Shown: piece after piece, positions 1-5,985 of the stretch
Layout: every line of letters begins with the position of its first letter
How positions within the stretch are numbered: the stretch's first letter is position 1
Source: Planctomycetia bacterium
GTDB lineage: Bacteria > Planctomycetota > Phycisphaerae > Phycisphaerales > SM1A02
Direction of reading: 5' to 3'
NCBI GenBank assembly: GCA_005799495.1
Contig: SYGP01000035.1
Location: forward strand, 149,455-213,454
DNA: 64,000 nt
Notes under the pieces: model-generated
Told to the model about the DNA's origin: nothing
Database searches by the model: none
What the model saw: the letters and a program-made list of their open reading frames with translations, nothing else
Translations under genes and position numbers: made by a program

Positions 1-431
1 CGATCGTGTGGCCGCAGGCGACGCATCTGCTGATCGAGTCGACGGGGAAGAAGGCGGCGTTCCTGCGAGAGACTGCGGATGCGCTTTCGCTGCGATCGGT
101 GGAGGTACGGAGTGAACGCGCCGAGTCGCTGGCCCGCGGGCCGCTGCGCGAGAGCATCGATGTGGTGACATCGCGCGCCGTGGCTCGCCTGCCGATCCTG
201 CTCGAACTCTGCCTGCCGCTCGTGCGCGACCATGGTCACATGGTCACGATCAAGGGGGAAAAGGCGGCAGCCGAGGTGAACGAAAGCGCCCGCGCCCTCG
301 GCACGCTCCGCGGTGCAGTGACCGATTGCATCCGCACGCCAACGGGAACCATCGTGGTGATCGAAAAGGTCGGGAAGACGCCGCGTCGCTATCCGCGGCC
401 AGCGGGCGAGCCGCAGAAGAGTCCGCTCTGA
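1..431 (+). CDS. rsmG: 16S rRNA (guanine527-N7)-methyltransferase RsmG, 3' part
   Basis: C-terminal part of RsmG (GidB), which methylates G527 of 16S rRNA in the small subunit using S-adenosylmethionine. The reading frame is open from the left edge, so the start and the SAM-binding glycine loop lie outside the window. What is visible is typical of the family: the STGKKAAFLRE stretch following the SAM pocket, then DVVTSRAVARLPILLELCLP, then the strand with IKGEKAAAEV. The protein ends normally at a TGA. It converges on the gene at 499-1899, with a GC-rich hairpin between them. In many bacteria rsmG neighbours parA/parB or mnmG, which cannot be checked here. Confidence 0.93.
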   Translation, partial: IVWPQATHLLIESTGKKAAFLRETADALSLRSVEVRSERAESLARGPLRESIDVVTSRAVARLPILLELCLPLVRDHGHMVTIKGEKAAAEVNESARALGTLRGAVTDCIRTPTGTIVVIEKVGKTPRRYPRPAGEPQKSPL

Positions 432-449
432 CTTGATGTCTCGCTGCGC

Positions 450-469
450 GCAGGCTTGGAAGTGCCTGC
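450..469. terminator. Hairpin between convergent genes, possible bidirectional terminator
   Basis: GCAGGC (450-455) and GCCTGC (464-469) form a perfect 6-bp stem with an 8-nt loop, 19 bp after the rsmG stop and 30 bp before the stop of the opposing gene. No T-run follows on either strand, so it would not be a classical intrinsic terminator. The position between two converging genes is the main argument. Confidence 0.35.
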
Positions 470-498
470 CCCCGCCGAGCCACTGCACGGGTTGTGCA

Positions 499-1899
499 TC
501 AGGGATTCTGCGGAGCAGGCGGCTCGGCATTGGGCGGCGAAGTCCGCTCGTTCATCGACTCATCCTCGCCGCCGCGCGCGGGCGCCCTGGCTGCGGCAAG
601 GAACTGGTTCGTTCGCAGTGGACGGCTGCCGATCGACGCATCGCGGTCGCAGCGCGTATTCGGAGTCAGCTCCGCGTCGTGCATGCGCCAGTTCTTCCAG
701 GTACGCCGCACAGCCTGCGCAGCATCTCGCGCAGTCGACTCCGCGCGGAGAATGCGAAGCACCGATCGCTCGGTCGTGAAGGGCCGCCATCCGCCTGCAG
801 GCACGGACTGTTCGAAGGACTCTCCTCGGCGCCGATAGACGCGACCGTCGAGACCGACGAAAAGATTGTCCCGCACCGAATCAGGTTGGAACGCATCTGA
901 AACATCTGGCATCGGCGGTGTGATCGTGTGATCCACGGGCACATCCGCGGGGAGTGTCGGCGCTGAAGCGGTGCATGCGGCGACCCAGCGAAGACTCCAT
1001 GGGTTCCACCACCAGTCCGTGCCGATGCAGGGCGGGTCGCTCGGCGCAGGAATGGGTGATGCGATCTGCCGAGCGAGTTCGGCGATGCGACTGTGCAGCG
1101 TGCCTGGTACCGCGGCAAGCGCACTGCCAAAGCGGGAAGTCTCGCTGATGTCTCGCAGGACTTCGGGTACTTCATCCGATCCAATCCATGTCCACAGCGG
1201 CGCGGTGATCGAGCGAGCTTCGAGCCACCGACCCGCGTGCAGGAGAAGGTGTCGTCCGTTCGGTTCACGCAAGAGGAGCGACGAGCTGTTGACCGCGCCC
1301 TCGAGTCGTCCTTCGATCACGCGCTCGAATGTGGGCTCGCCAAGCCAGCGAACGGCGATGGTGCCGTCGGGCGGCGGGGGATCGTTCACCTGGAGCATCA
1401 GGACCGAGCGCGTGCCGCTGCAATCGGGAAGTGGTGTTTGATCTGGGAATGACTCGGTGCGCATGACCGCGATGAGGTCGTCGAACGCGACGGTGATGGT
1501 GACGCCCGCGAGCGCGCTCGAGAGGGCCCTGTTCGCAGCTTCCGCATGCTCGGGCGCGGTTTCGACCCGCGTGGCAGGCACCGTGATGGGGCCGATGCGA
1601 ATGGTGCGCGCAGCTCTGTCAAGAACCGCGTCACCCGTAAAGTTCGCCGTGCCGCGAAAGTCGGGCACACCACGGAGGGCGCTCACTTCGATCGCCATCT
1701 TGCCGCGCACGGCAGCGCCCGTGAAGTCATCGACATGCGGTTGGCTGATGCTGACGATGGCGTCGGTCGTCTGGCGGATCCGCGGCCAGGAAAGCGCGGA
1801 TTCCCGCTGCGACTGCTGCGCCCAGCCTGGCGCTGCACAGGCCAGGGCAACGATCGTGGCCCAGAGGGTGGCCCAGAGGGTGGCCCAGAGGGCAATCAT
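499..1899 (-). CDS. Secreted protein of unknown function
   Basis: A 466-residue protein that I do not recognise. It starts with a signal peptide whose hydrophobic core is a triplicated LWAT unit followed by a typical AxA-type end (PGWAQ) near residue 27. Residues about 40-260 look beta-rich and include a stretch on threshold-type terms (DDLIAVMR, VIEGRLEGAVNSSSLLLRE). Residues 290-330 contain several Trp and two Cys, and the tail (about 440-466) is Pro/Glu-rich and probably disordered. It lies 9 bp downstream of the small gene at 1909-2211 on the same strand, suggesting co-transcription. The ATG at 1899 is used because the signal peptide begins there. Function is unknown; the location should be periplasmic or outer-membrane. 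Confidence 0.6.
   Translation of the reverse strand: MIALWATLWATLWATIVALACAAPGWAQQSQRESALSWPRIRQTTDAIVSISQPHVDDFTGAAVRGKMAIEVSALRGVPDFRGTANFTGDAVLDRAARTIRIGPITVPATRVETAPEHAEAANRALSSALAGVTITVAFDDLIAVMRTESFPDQTPLPDCSGTRSVLMLQVNDPPPPDGTIAVRWLGEPTFERVIEGRLEGAVNSSSLLLREPNGRHLLLHAGRWLEARSITAPLWTWIGSDEVPEVLRDISETSRFGSALAAVPGTLHSRIAELARQIASPIPAPSDPPCIGTDWWWNPWSLRWVAACTASAPTLPADVPVDHTITPPMPDVSDAFQPDSVRDNLFVGLDGRVYRRRGESFEQSVPAGGWRPFTTERSVLRILRAESTARDAAQAVRRTWKNWRMHDAELTPNTRCDRDASIGSRPLRTNQFLAAARAPARGGEDESMNERTSPPNAEPPAPQNP
1857..1892. repeat. Three tandem 12-bp repeats inside a signal-peptide coding region
   Basis: TGGCCCAGAGGG occurs three times head to tail with no mismatch at 1857-1868, 1869-1880 and 1881-1892. 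On the minus strand it encodes the LWAT-LWAT-LWAT part of the signal peptide of the gene at 499-1899. The 12-bp unit keeps the frame whatever the copy number. Confidence 0.9.
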
Positions 1900-1908
1900 G
1901 GTGTGCGT

Positions 1909-2211
1909 TCAGTGAGCGCCGAAGGTGAGTTCGTCGCCCGTATTGAGGTCTACGAACTTCCAGTGAAGGGTCTTGCCCATGCGCTCGACGACGAGCCAGC
2001 CGATGTCCTCATCGCTCACCGTGAGGATCATCTGCGTCACAGGATCCTGCTGCGGTGGCAACTGCAGTTCGACACCGGGACCGAACAGCACATCGCCGCC
2101 GTTGCGGTCAGGTCCTGTGTTGAGATGGGAGAGCCGCTCTTCCAGTGACTTGCGCGATCCGAGATGGGGCGCTGGACTGGATCCGTTGGCAAGAACGACA
2201 AGTGAGCGCAT
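1909..2211 (-). CDS. Small conserved-looking protein of unknown function
   Basis: A 100-residue protein without signal peptide or membrane segment, so probably cytosolic. The N-terminal 50 residues are Gly/Pro/Asn-rich. The C-terminal half (about 55-95, including QMILTVSDEDIGWLVVERM and WKFVDLNTGDEL) looks like a small folded domain. I know no function for this family. The ATG at 2211 is the only reasonable start, but no clear Shine-Dalgarno sequence precedes it. It lies 9 bp upstream of the secreted-protein gene at 499-1899 and about 39 bp downstream of the acyltransferase gene at 2251-3282, all on the minus strand, so a shared transcript is likely. Confidence 0.6.
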   Translation of the reverse strand: MRSLVVLANGSSPAPHLGSRKSLEERLSHLNTGPDRNGGDVLFGPGVELQLPPQQDPVTQMILTVSDEDIGWLVVERMGKTLHWKFVDLNTGDELTFGAH

Positions 2212-2250
2212 GAGAGGGAGGAAGAATACGGCGGGGCGGGAGGTGCGGGT

Positions 2251-3282
2251 TCAGATGCACACGAGCGGTTCGATGCGCTGCTCGAGCCGTTCGAGGTCCG
2301 CGCCGACCATCCAGGGCAGGCTGCGGAGTTTCTCGCGGAGCCGCTCGGGCATCGGCTTGCCGGCGCGCTCATGCGCGGGGCGACTCTTCCAGCGGCGGTG
2401 CATCCAGAGATATTGGTCCGGCGCTCGGCGTACCGCCATTTCCATCGCACGATTGAAGCGGGCGGTGATGTAGAAGAGCGGATCGGGCTGATCGCGCCAA
2501 TCGCTCGGGCGGATCACATCCACCCCATCGAGTTCGTAATCGAAGCGCCCTCCGATGCGCTGCGCAGCACCGACGACGATCGGCACCTCATACCGCATGG
2601 CAAGCAGTCCGATCGACTTGTAACTCGATGCGAGTCGGCCGAAGAACGGCACGAACATGCCGTCCTCGCCCGCATTCTGATCGGCGATGAACCCGACCCG
2701 TCCGCCGGACTCGATGATCCGCTGTACTTCGGTCGTCGCACCCCACTTGGTCAGCACCGTCAGTCCGCGCGCCTCGCGAACGCCGCGCACCCAGCGGTCG
2801 AGCCATGGATTGTCGAGCGGTCGCGCGAGTGCATGCAGGCGGAAGCCGAGCAGTGCCAGCGTGAAGCCGAGCAGTTCCCAGTTCCCGCAGTGCCCCGTCA
2901 CGAAGATGACGGGATCATTGCCCACGAGCAGCCGCAGCGATGCTTCGATGTTGCCTGTGCGCACATGCTGCGGCCAGGAGGTCGGCGTGAGGAGGCGGGG
3001 GACTGCCGTCGCCTCGACGAGGAACATCTGGAAGAGACTGCGCAGCGAATCATCGGCGAGCTTCGCCACGGCGGGCTCGTCGAGTTCAGGGAAACTGCGG
3101 CGAATGTGCCCTCGAGCGCGTTCCCGGTGCCGATTCACCAGCCGCCCGTAGAGGCTCCCGAACTGCGCAGCGGTGCGCATGTTCTGCGCAGGCGGGAACA
3201 TGTGGAACGCCCCGAACAGCCCTCGAAGCGCCGCGTACTGTGCGAACGCCGCCGCGTGATCGATGAAGCTCTGCGGTCGCAC
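2251..3282 (-). CDS. LpxL/HtrB-like lipid A acyltransferase family protein
   Basis: A 343-residue member of the LpxL/HtrB (lysophospholipid acyltransferase) family, which transfers an acyl chain to lipid A precursors at the inner membrane. The catalytic H-x4-E motif is seen as HCGNWE at residues 131-136. It is followed by the family regions ARPLDNPWLDRWV, RVGFIADQNAGEDGMFVPFFG (the family's D-Q block) and PDQYLWMHRRWKSRP near residue 310. The start is a GTG at 3282; the next in-frame ATG would delete 27 residues. The gene starts 7 bp after the stop of the coiled-coil membrane gene at 3290-4663. With kdsD and the LptC-like gene elsewhere in the window it supports an LPS-containing outer membrane. 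The acyl donor and the acylated position cannot be told. Confidence 0.82.
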   Translation of the reverse strand: MRPQSFIDHAAAFAQYAALRGLFGAFHMFPPAQNMRTAAQFGSLYGRLVNRHRERARGHIRRSFPELDEPAVAKLADDSLRSLFQMFLVEATAVPRLLTPTSWPQHVRTGNIEASLRLLVGNDPVIFVTGHCGNWELLGFTLALLGFRLHALARPLDNPWLDRWVRGVREARGLTVLTKWGATTEVQRIIESGGRVGFIADQNAGEDGMFVPFFGRLASSYKSIGLLAMRYEVPIVVGAAQRIGGRFDYELDGVDVIRPSDWRDQPDPLFYITARFNRAMEMAVRRAPDQYLWMHRRWKSRPAHERAGKPMPERLREKLRSLPWMVGADLERLEQRIEPLVCI

Positions 3283-3289
3283 GCGCTGA

Positions 3290-4663
3290 TCAGCGCTCCG
3301 CGGAACCCGTCAGGATCTGAAAACGATTCCAGTTCAGCACGGGGACCTGCGCCGCGCTCGCCGCGGCAACGAGAGCCTGGTAGGAGTCGTAGGCACGGCT
3401 TGCTTCGAGTTGCGCCGCATAGGCAGCGTCATCGGCACCGATCGAGCGAATCTGCGGGCGCACGGGGACGCTGCCGAGCACGATGAAGTCGATGTCGGGC
3501 GTGATGTCCGATCCGTCCACCACCACGCCGCCCCACTCGCGGATCTTGGCGCGGATGTAGTCGCTTTCGGAATCCGTGACCTTGCCATCACTGTCCACAT
3601 CGAACTTCCCGTGGACGAGGAACTTGTACTGATAGTTGGGGCTGTAGACGGCATTCGCAAGCACATTGCCCTTCGCCACCGTGGCGCGCGGGGCCTTTCG
3701 GGTCACGCGGGCCGTACTCGTCGTATCGCCCACCTTGATGATCTCGATGCTCGCGATCCCCGGGGACTGCCGATCGGTCTTGGGGTCGTACAGGATTGCC
3801 GACGGATCGGGATAGACCTCGAAGGTCATCCCAGCGCGGACTCGATCCTTGTTGCCAAGCGAGATGAAGACCTGATCCTTCGCCGTTTGCGAGAGGTCGA
3901 TGACACGCCCGTCCACCAACAGCGCAGGATCCGCAGGCTTGATGCGGAATTGGTCGACCTGCTTCTGCAGTTCCTGCACGCGTGCCGTCAAGGCTTGATT
4001 GGCGGCCACAAGGCTCGCTTGCTTCGCGCGTTCTTCCTCGATCTCGGTCGCGTATTCGGTCTTGGCACTCTCTCGCGCGGTGGCCAGTTCTGCCTTCAGT
4101 TCTTCGAGCGAGGCGAGTGTGCGTTCGGTTGCTTCGGCGTACGGTGCGATGGTTGCCTGCAATTCACGAACCTGCTCTTCGGTCACCCGTTTCGCTTCGT
4201 CCGCTTGCGCCTGAATCTGAGAGACCTCGGCCGACGCCTGTTCGACTGCCCGCTCGAGTTCCGTCGCCTTGTTGACTGCATCCACTCGTGCCCGCTCCAG
4301 TGACTGCAGTTTCTGCTTCACCGTCTCATCCGGCTTGAGATTGAGTGCGCCACGGAGCGTCATGGCATCGCCCGATGTCTCGCCCGTCACCGCGGACATC
4401 AGGTTGGCGTTTCGTGAAACGAGGAACTCCACCAAGCTCTTGCCTTCACCCTGCGCAGCCTGCTGCGCTTGCATGCCCGCGTCCTGATCCAGATAGCCGG
4501 GCGGAACGACCGCCGCGAGATCGCGCTTCGCCTTCGCCTCCGTCGCAGCGGACTTGTTCCACTCGGTGAGCAGGTAGACGGAACTCGCCGCAGCCAAAAC
4601 AAAGAGGATCACAAACACCACCAGGCCGATGAGGGGCCCGGCCGTTTTTGAGGGCATCGCCAT
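3290..4663 (-). CDS. Membrane-anchored coiled-coil protein with BRCT-like C-terminus
   Basis: A 457-residue protein with one N-terminal membrane segment (about residues 10-32) and the rest probably periplasmic. Residues about 110-245 are a long Glu/Ala/Lys/Gln-rich coiled coil. Residues about 250-340 look like a small beta-barrel (DGRVIDLSQ, VFISLGNKDRVRAGMTFEVY, GIASIEIIKV), a pattern like the C-terminal domain of FlgT. Residues about 345-405 (KFLVHGKFDVDSDGK, IREWGGVVVD, DIDFIVLGSVP) have the strand-GG-hydrophobic-VxG rhythm of a BRCT fold. These last two assignments are pattern-based inference. Two in-frame ATGs (4663, 4657) are close together, so the exact start is uncertain. It is divergent from rpsT and 7 bp upstream of the LpxL-like gene. 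The role is unknown. Confidence 0.7.
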   Translation of the reverse strand: MAMPSKTAGPLIGLVVFVILFVLAAASSVYLLTEWNKSAATEAKAKRDLAAVVPPGYLDQDAGMQAQQAAQGEGKSLVEFLVSRNANLMSAVTGETSGDAMTLRGALNLKPDETVKQKLQSLERARVDAVNKATELERAVEQASAEVSQIQAQADEAKRVTEEQVRELQATIAPYAEATERTLASLEELKAELATARESAKTEYATEIEEERAKQASLVAANQALTARVQELQKQVDQFRIKPADPALLVDGRVIDLSQTAKDQVFISLGNKDRVRAGMTFEVYPDPSAILYDPKTDRQSPGIASIEIIKVGDTTSTARVTRKAPRATVAKGNVLANAVYSPNYQYKFLVHGKFDVDSDGKVTDSESDYIRAKIREWGGVVVDGSDITPDIDFIVLGSVPVRPQIRSIGADDAAYAAQLEASRAYDSYQALVAAASAAQVPVLNWNRFQILTGSAER

Positions 4664-4722
4664 GGAACCGCGTAGTGTCGCTCCGCGAGCGGGGTTGCGT
4701 CAAGTGGAGGATTCGGTTGCAC

Positions 4723-4751
4723 TTGCACAAGCGGACGCGATCTGCGATACT
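4723..4751 (+). promoter_or_regulatory. Candidate sigma70-type promoter of rpsT
   Basis: TTGCAC at 4723-4728 and GATACT at 4746-4751 are separated by exactly 17 bp. The matches to the -35 and -10 consensus are 3/6 and 4/6. The spacing and the position about 65 bp ahead of the rpsT start make this the best promoter candidate in the 152-bp gap. Transcription would start near 4758, just before the leader hairpin. Confidence 0.45.
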
Positions 4752-4765
4752 CCGCGGTCCCGCTG

Positions 4766-4789
4766 ATCGACCTGCGCGTGCAGGTCGAT
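4766..4789 (+). promoter_or_regulatory. Perfect 10-bp hairpin in the rpsT leader
   Basis: ATCGACCTGC (4766-4775) and GCAGGTCGAT (4780-4789) are perfect reverse complements around a GCGT loop. The hairpin ends 26 nt before the GTG start of rpsT, with the purine-rich GAGGA at 4803-4807 just downstream. In E. coli S20 represses its own translation from a non-AUG start, so a translational control element is a reasonable inference. An mRNA-stability role is equally possible. Confidence 0.55.
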
Positions 4790-4815
4790 GCAGGCGGCAG
4801 ACGAGGATCATTCCA

Positions 4816-5091
4816 GTGCCCAATACCGAATCAGCGAAGAAGCGAGTCCGTCAAGGCGTCGAGCGCAGCGCACGCAACCGTTGGCGCCGCACGAAGGTCA
4901 AGGATGAGACGAAGGTCTTCCTGAAGGCAGTCCACGATGGCGACAAGGCAGCAGCGGAGAAGTCCCTGCGCGCGCTGTCGGGCATGCTCGATCGCTTTGC
5001 GCTCACGCCGACCATGCACCGCAATACTGCGGCGCGTCGCAAGAGCCGTCTCGCGCGGCGACTGAACGCGATGACCGCTGCCAAGAGCTGA
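4816..5091 (+). CDS. rpsT: 30S ribosomal protein S20
   Basis: A 91-residue basic protein of the S20 family that binds 16S rRNA early in small-subunit assembly. It begins (V/M)PNTESAKKRVRQ and contains the conserved segment ARNRWRRTKVKDETKVFLKAV, followed by the closing helix with MHRNTAARRKSRLARRLN. The GTG at 4816 is chosen because the mature S20 sequence starts there and GAGGA lies 8 nt upstream. The open frame extends further upstream to 4648, but that extension is not S20-like. It is a single-gene unit with its own leader, divergent from the coiled-coil membrane gene and 27 bp ahead of the CPBP protease gene. Confidence 0.95.
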   Translation: MPNTESAKKRVRQGVERSARNRWRRTKVKDETKVFLKAVHDGDKAAAEKSLRALSGMLDRFALTPTMHRNTAARRKSRLARRLNAMTAAKS

Positions 5092-5118
5092 TCGAGTTCA
5101 ACGTCGACCGAAGGCGCC

Positions 5119-5940
5119 ATGGCCCAGCGCAAGGCTGCGCGACGAGGTTCCGCCCCAGCGAACGGGGGGAAGGGTGGCGCGCATTCCTCCCTGGCGTCGA
5201 ACGGATACTTCGAGCGTTCCAAACAGCCCCTGGAGATCCTGACGCTTGTTGCGCCGCTGATCGTCCTTTACGAGATCGGGCTGATTTTCGCACTGCGGAC
5301 GCAGGGCGGGACCCTCACGAACTCAGCGCATGAAGGACTGCTTCGACTGTTCGACAGTCTCGGCATCGATGCCGGGCGCTTCAGTCTGCCTGCGCTGGCA
5401 CTGCCCGGGGTTGGCGTGATCGTGGTGTTGGTCGTCTGGCAGGTGCTGTCGCGCCGCGTGTGGACCGTTCACCTGCCCACGGTGGGAGGCATGATCATCG
5501 AGTGCGTGCTCTTTTCGCTGCCGCTGCTGGTCGCGGCGCAGATCATCACGCGCATCTTTCCCCCCGCGGCCATGGGGGAGATGGACGGACTCGGCACCTT
5601 CGGCAAAGTGGCGATGAGCGTGGGCGCTGGTGTGTACGAAGAACTTCTGTTCCGCATGGTGCTGATCGCGCTGCTGCACACGCTGTTCGTGGACTTGCTG
5701 CGGTGGCGAGAGGCGTGGGCGCTCGGGATTTCGGTCCTCGTCGCCGCGGTGCTCTTCACGCTGTACCACCCGCTGCGATTGCCGAGCGGCGCGCTCGACC
5801 TTCGTCGCGTGGTCTTCTTCCTTGCCGCAGGCAGTGCGTTCGGTGTGCTCTATGTGGTGCGCGGCTTCGGCATCGCCGTGGGAACGCATGCGTGGTACGA
5901 CATTGCGGTCGTGGTGCTGCTCGCGCCGCCGGAGCCCTGA
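5119..5940 (+). CDS. CPBP-family glutamic intramembrane protease
   Basis: A 273-residue polytopic membrane protein of the CPBP (Abi/Rce1-like) family of intramembrane proteases. All three catalytic motifs are visible: EExxxR at 174-179 (YEELLFR), FxxxH at 213-217 (FTLYH) and HxxxD at 257-261 (HAWYD). About seven hydrophobic segments fill residues 40-270. The N-terminal 30 residues are basic and Gly/Ser-rich and likely cytosolic. Substrates of the bacterial family are mostly unknown. The gene follows rpsT by 27 bp and precedes the LptC-like gene by 45 bp on the same strand, so read-through is possible, but no functional link is evident. Confidence 0.85.
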   Translation: MAQRKAARRGSAPANGGKGGAHSSLASNGYFERSKQPLEILTLVAPLIVLYEIGLIFALRTQGGTLTNSAHEGLLRLFDSLGIDAGRFSLPALALPGVGVIVVLVVWQVLSRRVWTVHLPTVGGMIIECVLFSLPLLVAAQIITRIFPPAAMGEMDGLGTFGKVAMSVGAGVYEELLFRMVLIALLHTLFVDLLRWREAWALGISVLVAAVLFTLYHPLRLPSGALDLRRVVFFLAAGSAFGVLYVVRGFGIAVGTHAWYDIAVVVLLAPPEP

Positions 5941-5985
5941 GAGGCGCGAGCGCGATCCGCGCCGCGTCTACACTCGAGGTCCCTC

